From Vandiemenella viatica (lineage: Eukaryota > Arthropoda > Insecta > Orthoptera > Morabidae), in contig CM061919.1 of the NCBI GenBank assembly GCA_031002005.1, positions 225,678,739 through 225,742,738 of the forward strand: DNA of 64,000 nucleotides, in the 5' to 3' direction. The notes under the pieces are model-generated. The model had not been told where the DNA came from and did no database searches. It saw nothing but the letters and a program-made list of their open reading frames with translations. Of the stretch, positions 43,400-54,405 are shown one piece after another. A program made the translations under genes and the position numbers. The stretch's first letter is position 1. Each line of letters begins with the position of its first letter.

Positions 43400-43961
43400 A
43401 ATTTTCCCCTTTTAGAATTTTAAATACTTTCAATGTTTACTTTAAGTTTTTATCATTTCCCTTGCATACAATGGAAAATTTTCCCAATCCTTTACATCAA
43501 TCAAGCGCTATCTCTTTCCTTCTTCAACCAATAACCAACCTAGACTACTCGCTAATATATCCTTTATGCAGTTTCTTCAGTCGCCTCCTATCTAATGACT
43601 TCCAATCCTGCTCTTATACCGTACCCTCACCATCTCTTATACTTGCCCTCATCAGCCTCTCCAGTAAATAAAGGACTTTGCAACCGTACCATACCAATTG
43701 ACCAACTGAGTTCACTATCTAAGTTTGTGACAGTGTATTTACACTTCGACTTCAAAAATAAATTTCTCCTACACTCTATAATCATTAAAAAACTTTATTT
43801 TTCGATCTGTATATCTAATGAGCTGTCTCTTCCTGGTTTTTGTCTCCATTCCATGTTGACTTATCCAGCTAGATATCCTGTGTAGATCCCCATATAGTTG
43901 TTCTGTCCTCTAGTGTTAATCCTATTACACACCATTATGTCATCTGCAAACAACCTAAGTA
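43400..43961 (-). pseudogene. CR1/L2-like LINE piece with RT box
   Basis: On the minus strand it ends with the usual post-RT blocks in decayed form. Near its upstream side it reads LFADDIM (43950-43930), the RT catalytic motif. A G-rich MITE abuts the upstream side. The preceding RT part of the same LINE appears to resume at 44575-44765. Confidence 0.65.
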
Positions 43962-44353
43962 GGGAGCGTCCATAAACTACGTGACTCGGTCTAGGGGAGG
44001 GAGGGGTTGGATAGAAGAATACGCTGCGCTACGTGGGGAGAGGGGGGGGAGGGGTTCCGAGCCAGACCACGTAGCTTTCCATTTATATTATTTTTCACAG
44101 TTAAAATGAGGTACAGAACACTCAACAGCATGTGAATATTTATTTCCTTCATTTAATTATCTCCGTATGTAATTTACAATAGTCTGACAAGAGAAAACGG
44201 TACAAAATGTCTTCTGGAATCAAAAGGGAAAAAAGCTACTTGTTACGTGGGAAAGGGGAGAGGGGTAGAGGCAAAAGCCACGTCGGGCTACGTGGAGGGG
44301 AGGGGGGGTTTACAGAACACCAAAATTGAGCTACGTGGTTTATGGACGCTCCC
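43962..44353. mobile_element. G-rich MITE, subfamily 1, second copy
   Basis: The ends are GGGAGCGTCCATAAACTACG and, reverse-complemented, GGGAGCGTCCATAAACCACG. Its 392-bp body closely matches the 11139-11526 copy, including CCGTATGTAATTTAC and AATGTCTTCTGGAATC. Flanks are GTA and CTA, so the target duplication is TA or a mutated TWA. It lies within or at the edge of a LINE copy. Confidence 0.8.
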
Positions 44354-44431
44354 CTACTGGCTGCAAACATTCAACACAATCAAATGAATTCTTCACAGGA
44401 GTTCAGCCGGATAGCATCGTAAAATGACACC

Positions 44432-44463
44432 GTTTCAACAACCGGCTCGGTTGTCTTCATCAG
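44432..44463 (-). ncRNA. Hammerhead-ribozyme-like motif
   Basis: On the minus strand CTGATGA (44463-44457) is followed by AG, a 7-bp stem ACAACCG/CGGTTGT with loop AGC, one T, and GAAAC (44436-44432). It continues with GGTGTC. Core order and stem II are those of a hammerhead ribozyme. Stem II starts two bases away from the core, which is not canonical. Confidence 0.45.
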
Positions 44464-44574
44464 GTCTATTACTTCAGGTATTATTACCTAAAAAAGCAGT
44501 CTTGCTTTCTTCTTGCGCAGTTTCTCAAACTGCCTGAAATGTTGGACCATATCCTCCTAGTAAAAGTATCTAAT

Positions 44575-44765
44575 TCGTGAGTGGAATAATGAACACAATG
44601 ATACCAACACACTACCGTGTGACACTCCTTTTTACAGCTCCGTATCTTTTGATACTGCAATTCCTACCGTATCTATATCTTTGCTTGTTGTCTTTTAAGA
44701 CTTTCTTCACTCAGATTTCACTCTTGTATCCATCCCAGTGGTTTTTATTTTATTTACCACCGTTT
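44575..44765 (-). pseudogene. CR1/L2-like LINE piece upstream of the RT box
   Basis: The minus strand reads GAVKRSVTR near 44640 and FII near 44590. This matches the segment before the catalytic box in the 41634 copy. It is probably the upstream half of the LINE at 43400-43961, now separated by the MITE and about 220 bp of unassigned sequence with the hammerhead-like motif. Confidence 0.5.
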
Positions 44766-44769
44766 TAGG

Positions 44770-44930
44770 GCTCACTCCGTTAGGGATTTGAATAAGTTAC
44801 CGGCAGAAATGATGAATAATTTATCAAAAAAGTTGAAAGGATTTAAAATTAAAATTTGTAGAGGGCAAATGTAGGTAGGTAGGGAAATTACATCGGAGCG
44901 TGCGTTCTATTGAAATTTTAATTAAATAAT
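44770..44930 (+). pseudogene. CR1/L2-like LINE 3' end
   Basis: The plus strand reads VRDLNKLPAEMMNNLSKKLK, the last coding block. Then come GGGCAAATGTAGG and a 3' stem-loop in altered form (CGGAGCGTGCGTTCT), with TTTTAATTAAATAAT after it. It is 161 bp, heavily 5'-truncated. Confidence 0.7.
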
Positions 44931-45204
44931 AAAAAAATAATACCTTGAAAAGATTCGGTTCGACCCTGTCAACTTGTCCATTCCATGCGAAGTATTTTCC
45001 ACGTTGCCCACTAATTGAAATTCACATGCATAATATCCTTCATAAACCTATAGTGCTGATTTACAAATCAGTTCTTTTCACAGACATTTCTGTTTTGGTT
45101 GCATATGAAGTCCTCCTTTAACTTTCCTAACACTCAAGTCAAAGATTAAGCCGGTAATTTTTAATCATATTCGTATCCCCTCTTTTATGGACTGATTATT
45201 ATTA

Positions 45205-45480
45205 TTATTATTAATTTTAATTGCGATGGAGCTAACACTCGGGTGGCAATTCCCCCAGTCATCCATTTAACCCTTTTTTATATACTTATTTTTTTTTATA
45301 AATGGAATGTTAAATTCCTGCCCCATTTAATATTATGATTTACCAATTTTAATTCTAAATTCCTTAAGCGTTTTTGGAAAATTATTCATCACTACACTTG
45401 GTAATTTGTTCCAATCCCTGATAGCCTTACCAAAAAAAGAAAATTTTCCCACTTCCTTAAGCATCAAATCGAGCGGTTCT
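45205..45480 (-). pseudogene. CR1/L2-like LINE 3' end
   Basis: The minus strand ends with the family 3' text (GCCACCCGAGTGTTAGCTCC, then ATCGCAATTAAAATTAAT). Upstream is the NELPKTLKEF-type block in altered form. An (ATT)n stretch at 45189-45210 adjoins the end. Confidence 0.7.
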
Positions 45481-46369
45481 ACTATACCACTGTTCAGTGC
45501 TCTCGCTGTCTTGTAACTTAGTTGTGTTCTTTTAGTACCTGCCTCTTTAGCTTCCTAATCTTCTGTTATATATAGTACGCAGATTCTGCTCTTTTATTTT
45601 CTGCTCTTTTATTTTCTGCTTTGAAATAAATATTTCATTCCCAATTTTTACAATCTCTTTGAACTGTTATCACGTCCTCTCCACTATACTGGTACTTTCC
45701 TTCTACATACTAACTCTCTCTCTCTGAAATACTGGTATGAGTTGAATAATAATTTATTATTTTCATATGTATCTCTTAATATAAAGCTTGTAAATACCTT
45801 TTGTCTATGTAAAGTTTAAAGAAGCCTAAACATATAGCATGACTGTAATAGGCAGAAAGTCTGTAAATTTTAAAAAAAATGATTTTTGAAAACTGTTAAT
45901 GACCTATAAAAAGGAATAAACTGTTCTTATTTTTTAATTTTGATGAACAATATTCACGCAGAAACACTGCGGGTAAAATAGGGTATGCACTATTCTGATA
46001 TTAAGTTGAAAATCTGAGAAATTTAAGATAAAAGTATGTACAAATTAGTATCAATTTTTCGTTGAACGAGATTCACGTAAAACCTACTGGTCGGATTTAT
46101 TTAATTTATACTGTCGAAATGCTTATTGCTTATCGTGATTTCAGCATATAGACTGCATCTATTTTTAGTTAACTTTGACTTTAATTCCTAAATTAACAGT
46201 TTACGCAATAGGAGTTGAGGGCAACAGCTAGTGTAAAATGTAACTTTTAATTTAGAAAAGAATGGTAAATATTGGATATAGTTTTGATGATTGGTATTGA
46301 AATGTGGTAAATGATTCCTGAAGTTTAATGTGGATGAATAAAGTATACACTACAAATAGTGCATAATAA
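45481..46369. other. Unassigned; short 16-bp tandem repeat near 45587-45624
   Basis: TTCTGCTCTTTTATTT is repeated about two and a half times. Nothing else is recognisable. Confidence 0.4.
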
Positions 46370-46429
46370 TTACTTTCATATTGTTCGGCTGCCCTTCTGT
46401 TATACCGGCTCCACATTAGAAAATTCTTC

Positions 46430-46630
46430 TTCAGAATTTCAGGTAGATGGCACGCATGTCGGCAAACATGGCCGTCCATCTCGCGTCCTTCGGGACAGCT
46501 CTGCCACCTGGCGGCCACTTAGCGCAATAGCCACCAGAAAGCCGGCCGGCGGCTATAATTTCAGTGACGTTCTCCTTCCAGTACTAGAATCGCTCGGAAA
46601 GGCGCTATCTTGTCTGTGGGCGCTATGGTA
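46430..46630. promoter_or_regulatory. CpG-rich patch with a CTCF-like site
   Basis: A GC-rich island lies in AT-rich DNA. At 46501-46516 the plus strand reads CTGCCACCTGGCGGCC. Its reverse is one base away from the CTCF-type consensus CCAS-YAG-RKGGC-RS. The frames across it are chance. It could be an insulator or promoter, but no transcript evidence exists. Confidence 0.25.
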
Positions 46631-48849
46631 GAGCTCTAAAGGACTGCAAATATAGCTCAAACGCGACGAAGTGACCAAGTACTATATTTAATAAAAGTTT
46701 TCAGAAAAACTCATTTATTTGTTTCAGAAATAATTTTTCTTTTCTGTTCAATCTCTGTTCGTATAACTTGAATCTCTTGACTGATGTTGGGCATAAGCAC
46801 AATAGTTGGTTAATCCGTGGTCATATTTAATATGCGTCCAGCATGATGGGAGCCTAACGCCCTCTCCACGTCAATGTCCTAATTCCGTTATTAATGCTGA
46901 ATATGTGGACGAAGTCATTAATTATTTCGCTTTTTTCGTAATAATTCCACATAAATATGAACATAATTATTCACGACTCCTATAAAAATGACGACGCTGA
47001 CTTCGCAATACAGACGTAGTAAAAACCCTCTATAAACCTAAATGCGAGGCGAAAATAATTTGTATATCATTCAACATAGATTCCTAATCTGCTTAAAAAA
47101 AATGGTAGTTTGCCTCACAATCGGCGGCCTATAAAGACCAAAGTGTTAAATGAAGCCTTGCATAATAATTTTTCTGTTCCATCTGACAATAGTGATGTCT
47201 GATGTGTTTTTGAAGGTTTATTACGGTTAGCTGTAATGTCGTTTAACAAGCAAATCGCCTAATTCTCAGAGTTTCACTCCCTGAAATGTGTGATTTTCGA
47301 GCTTCATGAGCTGATTCTGCGTCAACTGAATGACAGTTATCCATTAAAATGAGTACAAATTATCCTACTGCTTTCTAGAAGACTCGGGCCGCATATAGCT
47401 GCATAGTCTCGTTTCTTACCCGTATTCCTCACAACAGCTGAGACATATTGCATACGTACATCGTTGTTTGTTGCCAAAATAGAGAAAGCCGTGTGTTGCT
47501 ACGTAGAGAACGTCACCAGCTCTATACTTGTCAAGGCTATGTCGTGCGGAATGCTGCTTATTGCAAAGTACATTCAGAGGTATTGAGTCAATGCCTAAAG
47601 AGAAGGACGGGAGAGTCATTTGTACTGCCAACCGTTCTTATTATAATAAACACACGGAAGAAAAACACCGGTATTACACAAATAACGGTTTATTTGTCAA
47701 ATCAAGCACCTAACTTTTTTACAAACCGCTCCCTTGGCTCAGGTATATTGTGCGGGAGCAATGAACTTTGGCTTGACTTGCCGGCTGGAGACTGGATTCC
47801 AACATGGACGTTTATAATCCAGTGTTGCATTCATCATGCACACCGACAGGACAGATAACGTTATTGCACAGCTATAAACATAAAATTGATAGTGTTAAAC
47901 ATAAGGTTTCAGTAGTGATACGCTATACCAAAAAATACATCTCAGATCTGATGTACTATATTGTACCAAATTCCTGCAACGGTTGTAGATGCTATAAAGT
48001 TAATTTTTTGCAAATTCAATGTTTCCTAAGTTCTTTTCCAATAAACTTAAAAATTGGAATACATTACTCGTATTAACGTGTGCCAAAGAAGTATAATGTT
48101 TTGTCTTGGAAATTTCACAGTATCTTCACTGTTTAAGGTCCTTTGAAGCAGTTTACACTATTTATAGTAAGTTGCTATTGTTTATCATCAGTCAGATCAT
48201 AAGTTTTTTTTGACCCATCACCATCGTTATTGTCATCTAGGAGAGGTATTCAGATACAATGTTTTGTGGTTTTATTTGCCGAGGGTACTCGCATGGTTGC
48301 AGAAATTTCCTCGTAACTCTCATATTTGGTATTGGCTTAGTCTACCACCCAAAGGTACCAGTTAATTGTTAAAGAAGTTTTGCTAAGAGGTTTTGTACCC
48401 ACCTAGTCAAAACTAATGCCTTCCGTTCAGCTTCTTTCCTGCTCTTTGCATTGGTTCTTCTACACTCTTCTGTTTTAAAATTTTACAATAAATGGTACAC
48501 TTACTTGCTATGACCACTTTGCTTCAAAATCATTGATATTTAACGGAAACGGTCGTCGTATTGTCAGAAAAAAATTCCACCACTTAGCGCCCTACTCAAA
48601 GACCACATGTAGAACTTCCCGACCCAGTTATTTCATTGTGAGGATGAGTGGTACAACATCAAAATAAAAGACTTTGGACAGACAGCGTCATTATCTCACC
48701 AGAACTAATGTACCACCACCGATCGCTGAAACAGAGAAATCGTGTACAATGTACAGTGTGCAGCGAGTAACACATCTCGCCAAAAGCCGTCGTTGCCTTG
48801 TGAGCTACACGTCCATGTTGTGTGCAGCGCCGACTGTACGATTAAACTC
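46631..48849. other. Unassigned
   Basis: No gene or repeat recognised. The 136-codon frame 47448-47858 has no motif I know. Confidence 0.3.
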
Positions 48850-49070
48850 TCCTGCATTGGTATCATCAGTCCTGTATCCCCTCTCCTTTTTCTCCCTCCT
48901 TTCCCCCCTTCTTGCGGCGTGGCCTACACTCTCTCTCACGCTCAACCGGCTCACGGTTACCTGCCCGCCACGCCAACCAATGGCGTGCCTGCGTGCAACA
49001 GGTGCTACGGCCAATGAGCGCAGATATGGCGCCAAAGCGTTCAGACCGCAAAGAAGTAACGCTTATACGT
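48850..49070 (+). promoter_or_regulatory. CpG-rich patch with CCAAT boxes
   Basis: Two CCAAT boxes (48977-48981 and 49011-49015) and an ATGGCGCC element (49026-49033) lie in a GC-rich stretch. Long frames in all phases come from the low stop density of this composition. It is a candidate promoter; strand and gene are unknown. Confidence 0.25.
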
Positions 49071-49274
49071 GCTCGGCAGGCTGCTTTGGTGGATACAGGC
49101 GCTTGAATTCTGCGCTGCCATATGAAATGCTGTGCTCCAAGCTTTTTATTTTTTAGTTACGTTTGCGAAGATCTGATGACGTTTAACTGACACAATGCGT
49201 ATTCACCGAGCAACCTCCTATTTTTTGTACGCAGATCTAATTGATTGCAGATTTCCAAGTATTTGATGATATCA

Positions 49275-49560
49275 TTTTTACTATTAATTGCGGTGGAATT
49301 ATACCCGTAGCAATATCAAGTCACACCTACTTTTGCATTAACTTTTTTTAATTATCTAGGAGAACATTTTCAGAGCATCCCTCTATAATTTTTGTAATTC
49401 CTTTACTCCCTTACGTACAAATAGAAAATTTCCCCTCCCTCGAATCAAATTCTAGATTATGGTCATCTCTTCCCTTTCACATATTACTCCTAATTATTCT
49501 CCAAATATCAACTCCGATCGCCTGTTTAAACCTTCAAACCGGACCATCTTTTTCCGAAAG
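49275..49560 (-). pseudogene. CR1/L2-like LINE 3' end, diverged
   Basis: On the minus strand the end reads ATTCCACCGCAATTAATAG. Upstream, broken frames follow the family block order (FLYVRKGVKELQKL near 49420-49380, where other copies read FLGKGVRDWNKLP). Confidence 0.55.
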
Positions 49561-50009
49561 TTTTACATATCTGTGCATTAATGAATGCGTGCCTCAAATT
49601 GAAACCAAACATCCTATTTATTTTTGTAAAATTCTTACCGTCTTCTTTCTTCATAAATTGTAGAACCTGCTGCTATAATACTTGATTTATTCATCATACA
49701 TTTAATGTTATTTTTAGCATCTCATTTAAAATGGTTCTCTCCATTCTTTTAGTTTTACTTCATAGGAGAAAAACAAGGATGTTTTTCTCCTATGAAGTCC
49801 TTCATTCTATTCTGCACATATTTCGTGCCCATAAGGGTGATAAAAATTTATTGAACTCATTAACAAAGATATCTGTTAACTAAATGCCAGAAGTTATGCT
49901 CCGTGTATTTTGTGATGTTATGATACAAACTGAAAGGCATCGGTACCATCTCATAGGTGACGTGGATTTATTTCCTACATTACACCACACTATTTGTACT
50001 GCACGAACT
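49561..50009. other. Unassigned, with a perfect 19-bp hairpin
   Basis: Apart from the hairpin at 49757-49798 listed separately, nothing is recognisable. Confidence 0.4.
49757..49798. other. Perfect 19-bp hairpin with a 4-base loop
   Basis: ACTTCATAGGAGAAAAACA (49757-49775), loop AGGA, then its exact complement (49780-49798). There is no mismatch in 19 pairs. A single perfect, tight hairpin of this size is unexpected in decayed intergenic DNA. Possible explanations are a very recent fold-back event, a small hairpin RNA, or an assembly artefact. Confidence 0.8.
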
Positions 50010-50594
50010 AACCATAGACTCGCCTACTGGTGGCTTTCCCAACGAAGCGTGACCGGCGCTGAGCGGAGCACGTCTTCGCCGCTGACGATCTTTGTCTCAC
50101 CTTTCGTACCTGGTGCCGCAGTCTTCTCAGGAGTTTCGGTCGAGGCTCGCGGTCGAGCGGTGAACAATATACGGACTCAAAAAAACTGCGCACGAACATT
50201 GAAAGACCAGCTCGAACCGTCTCCCAAAAGTGTTCCTTAAGTTGATATATTTTGTAAGCAACGTGTGTGATATTTCGTGTTTTATTGTGATTACAGACGG
50301 CACCGCCGAGAAGTGTGTAGTAATTTTGAAGTAACAGTATTCTGACAAGCGCCGTTTCGACTGCAATACGTATATATAAGAAAGAAATATTTATTAGACG
50401 TCCTAATTAACCTGTGCGAAAAACAAAGTGTGCGGTAGAAGAACGCTGTTGTGAATACCGAAGACGAGGAAGTGGTGATCTGAAGACAGTTGTGTTGTTT
50501 TTTTTTTTGGTTGTTTTTCTACGCTGCTGAATTCCTGCTCCGCAGGAAGTGTGATGCATCTAGTCTTCACGAAGGATAGCAGCGTTTAATCATG
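50010..50594 (+). promoter_or_regulatory. Candidate CpG-rich promoter and 5' exon ending at ATG/GTAAAT
   Basis: The GC- and CpG-rich stretch 50010-50240 gives way to a region without repeats. It ends at an ATG (50592-50594) followed at once by a splice-donor-like GTAAAT (50595). Some insect genes carry their start codon at the very end of a 5' exon. No downstream coding exon was recognised, so this is only a candidate for a host gene. Confidence 0.3.
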
Positions 50595-51369
50595 GTAAAT
50601 ATCTTGTTGGTGCTTGATGTTTAAACATAGAATGTTTCCTGATTTTCTGAATTTTTCTTTTTGTTTCGTATTATTTATAGCGGTCGTTGAACTCGTTAGG
50701 TGAACTAATAATTGTCTGAAGTATGGTGTGAATTGTTTGATGCTTCTCCGAGAGTGGTGCCAAGTTGATTCCAATTTTCATTTAATCAGAAATGTGTTTT
50801 GAATTTCCGTCTGTAGTATGCTGATTGTAATAGGAAAAATAGTGCAGTGTTTACCATATTTAACTTGGAGCTACCAGATCAAAGCCGGCGTAATTCTGAT
50901 GGGATATTATTTGTGTTGATCGCCATGCCGCCGTGGTTTTTGCTGACAGAGCTTTATTTTTTGGTGTATAAATTCTACTTGATATAGGTAATCTGAACAT
51001 TTTTTTCTGGTATACAATCTGTTAAGTTTAGTTTCGAGTACACGTCGGTTGCAGGTGAGATACTTTACGGCTTAAGTCGCCAAGTAAAGGTTAGCTGTAA
51101 ATTTTGCTGACGTCCTCTCGGCGTATTACATAAAGCGAGTGAAGGGGCCTCGTACACAGACGGTTATGTTGCTCATATCTACAGTGTATTACTATCACGC
51201 TCAAACATTTAGGCAGCACTCTCGTATTGTTGATCAGAAGAATAATGTGTCTAATTAATCAGACTAGTTACCTGAGCTCATCTAAACATATGGCATTCCA
51301 TTACCGCTTTTGAAATTTACCGTCCATGTCCTGATCGTAGCGACTCCAGAAGCTTTATTAGTATTACTA
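50595..51369. other. Unassigned; possible intron
   Basis: No repeat or coding segment recognised. Confidence 0.3.
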
Positions 51370-51545
51370 ATTGCTATGAAACTAATGCCCTTTCCTTACA
51401 CACCTACTTACAATTCGTACATATTTCTAACTTAAAATCTTTCACAGTCTGAGGTATCTGGTTCATTACCTGCTTGGGTAATTTGTTGCAGTCTTTACTC
51501 CCCTACAAATGAAAACTTTCCTACTCTCTTGTAGTTAAAAGTATG
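51370..51545 (-). pseudogene. CR1/L2-like LINE fragment, diverged
   Basis: The minus strand follows the last coding block order: the KTDCNKLPKQVMNQIPQ-type text near 51510-51450 corresponds to RDWNELPRKMTNNLPK of the best copies. No 3' stem-loop is visible. Confidence 0.5.
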
Positions 51546-51810
51546 CTAGTTGCAGTGAGTTTCAACAAAGCGGGTATCGCCTCTGGGGAAATGTGTGATA
51601 AGTATATGGTCCATGCTTTATTTCATCACACATGCGTCTTTCTAGACCCTGCGTTTATTTTCAGATATTATAGATTCCTTCATTAAGATAATACTGTCCT
51701 TACTTCATTAATTTGTGTTTGTATATCAAAATTACTCTTAATACTTTTTGTGTGCGCCACAAATCATACTGAAAAAGTTTTCAAGTAACATGAGTTGGTA
51801 ATGTAATTTT

Positions 51811-51960
51811 TTCTATCTACATCTGTACTCCGCAATGCACGAAATTGTGGCATAGGGTGCTTTGCACCGGAACTAGATCTGTGCATTCCAATTGCGAATA
51901 GCGCGAGAGAAGAATGATCTGCGATTTGTCATAAGTAGAAAGTTTAGTTCTTTATACGTG
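51811..51960 (-). repeat. Third LINE family, 3' end fragment
   Basis: The plus strand starts CTATCTACATCTGTACTCCG, the reverse of a TGTAGA-type 3' tail, and continues GGCATAGGGTGCTTTGCACC. This text is typical of the 3' end of an orthopteroid LINE and matches the kind of tail at 37560-37580. Confidence 0.5.
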
Positions 51961-54194
51961 GTTCACAGAAACTGCAGTAACATCCGTAAAAAATGGTTTC
52001 TTTTATCCTTTGGTTTGGGTTTGATCATTTGACATGGCGGTTGAGTATAAAGTTTGTTCGAATTAGTGCTAGGTGGCAATACCGCTACAACACTACCCAC
52101 TGTCGGTACAGGGATCATATCAGCCTAAACTGTTTTATTTTCTTCATAACGGTTGTGGTTAGGTTGAAATGCGGTTTTTTCATGCAGCGAAAACACGTGA
52201 TTCTCTCTATAGAGTCAACATAGCAGGAAATATCTATCACTAAGCCGTCAAAAATATTTTGCTATCGGAAATTTCTTGTCATTTTGGAACAGAGAGATGA
52301 AATGTTAACAACGCATCAAAGGAATAATTATAGGATATTTGTATTACTTTGTACCACTGGTGGCATAGCGGTATCACGTTTGTTCTTCTTTATAAATTCG
52401 ATTTTGTTATGAAGTAACCAGATCATGATCGGTACCTTCTGCAATTAGATCACAAATTCATTTGGTGATCCTCTACCGGTAGCCATAGGCATTATAATAT
52501 TTTAATGCGGCATAATAGTCAACCTTGTAAATGGAAACGCATGAGCTGGTCGTTATTGTTTGAATATTGTGTGTCCAGCGATCGTCAATCTAGATTAAGT
52601 ACAGTAACGCAGTTTTTCTGTTATTTAAAATCGAACTTAATTAGAAGATCTAATGAATGACTAATAGCGTTATATTGTTGCCAAGAAAGTAGTACCGGTA
52701 CCGCCGGTGTTGTGAACCTGCAATAAAGAACTAATGATTTTACTTGTAATACATTTGTCTGCAATCACGTGGAGCGCATTTTAGGTGGACCGGATAAGAC
52801 TCTGGTGATCGCATTTCCTGCACACGCCAACCTCGTTTCACGTGGAGAGAAAGGTGCTTGGAGCAGCCCGCATTCGGTATCCGAAGGTCTCACACCACTT
52901 TACTACCAAATATTATTTACACACCCTACCGCTGCTAAGATTTGTTCTGGGGAATACACTGCTTTGATGAAGACCCTGAAATACTGTGGAGTAATAATTT
53001 TCTTCCATTTATTTCAGAGTAAAACTTTTTTTAAATTATCTGTGTATGGGGATGGTTACTATAGGTTCCCAACAATTTTAAACACAAGTTTACCTCCATA
53101 AAGGCATATTAATGGAACATGTCCTTATTTAAACTTGAGTAACTTACTCTGATGCGATAGCCATATTAAGAATGTATTTCTATTTTCCCTTTTCTGTTTC
53201 AAGAATCAGACCTCCAAGTTTTGAAACTTTCATGGTATTTAGATACCTCATCAAGAAAGAAAATTCCTTTTTTCAGCATAAGACATGGGGAATATGCTGA
53301 ATATTATGGCGAACTGTTATTTGGATTTGGCAAAATACTTTGTTCATGCATGTTAGCACGTTTTCGTTCACCACAATTGCACACCAGTAGCTGTAACACC
53401 CATCTCTGGTTATAAGCAAGTTCATCATTCTTCCAAAAATGTTCGAGACACGGCTCTTTTGTTAATAATTTCTTTATGTCGCCATTTTCGTGAATGCATC
53501 CACTAGCTGCTACATTTTCTCCTCTAATGCCAATTCACGGTCTCCACATATTGCGTTGTTTACAGATGAATCTGAGTTTTTTTCATATTTCCTTCAGCCA
53601 TACTATTATTTGCATTTCTGGTATTGGTGGCAGAAGTTATTTTACATATTTTTGAGTGTCTACTTTCTGTACAGTGCTGACCGATTATTAATATTGAATT
53701 ATACCATAGCATAAGAACTACTTACTTCCGTACCAGTGCTTTTGGACAAAGATCTGCATGACAGCCGAATCAGTAGATTTAAAGATATCTTAAAACTGAC
53801 ATTTTTCATATTCGAACTGTAGTAATATGAATATTGCTGATCCAGGGATCATAACGGTCTGTGTCATTACAGATTTTCGTGTGGAATTATTTGTTTTCTT
53901 CCATACTTTGAAGTACTTATCTTAGTCTTTTGGGTTAATTCAGTATGTACACTTCAGAAAATAGTACTCTGTGTTTTGATGTTTAAAAGAAATGCTGCCT
54001 GAAAACATGAACCTCTGTAAGTGATTTAAAAGATTATCTGTCGGGCAGCAATTGTTAGTAAAAGTGATTTTTTTGTCTGTAAACATTCAACATTTTGGCC
54101 TCAAGGTTATCCGCCTTTTATACTCACTTTAAAGTACTCCACCTTCCTTTTTGTAAAATCTATAAGTTTTTACTGTGAGTGGCTAGAACCAAAT
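51961..54194. other. Unassigned
   Basis: No repeat or gene recognised in 2.2 kb. The 110-codon frame 52769-53101 has no motif I know. Confidence 0.3.
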
Positions 54195-54405
54195 GGAACA
54201 GTCTTCCGCAATCAGAAGGACGCGGGTTTGAAGCCCCATCCGGCTATACAGATTTGGGTTTTCCATGGTTTCCCTAAATCACTCCAGCGAATGCCGCGAT
54301 GGTTCCTTCAAAAAGCCATGGCCGAATCCCTACCCGTTCTTGCTCCCAATCCTTTCCCGCATCTAATGAACTCTACGTCGGCGAGGCGTAAAGCAATAAG
54401 CAAAT
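54195..54405 (+). repeat. SINE family A
   Basis: A damaged head (ATGGAACAGTCTTCCGCAAT) precedes the B box GGTTTGAAGCCCC. The core CCATGGTTTCCC, GCCATGGCCGAATCCC, and the 3' end GGCGAGGCGTAAAGCAATAA follow. Confidence 0.8.

Noticed and set aside
46252..46631. Frames of 88 and 90 codons on both strands
   Set aside because: They cover a CpG-rich patch with few stop codons, without motif.
48674..49156. 160-codon frame, the longest simple frame in this region
   Set aside because: At least five frames on both strands overlap it in a GC-rich, stop-poor stretch. Composition is biased and no domain is visible.
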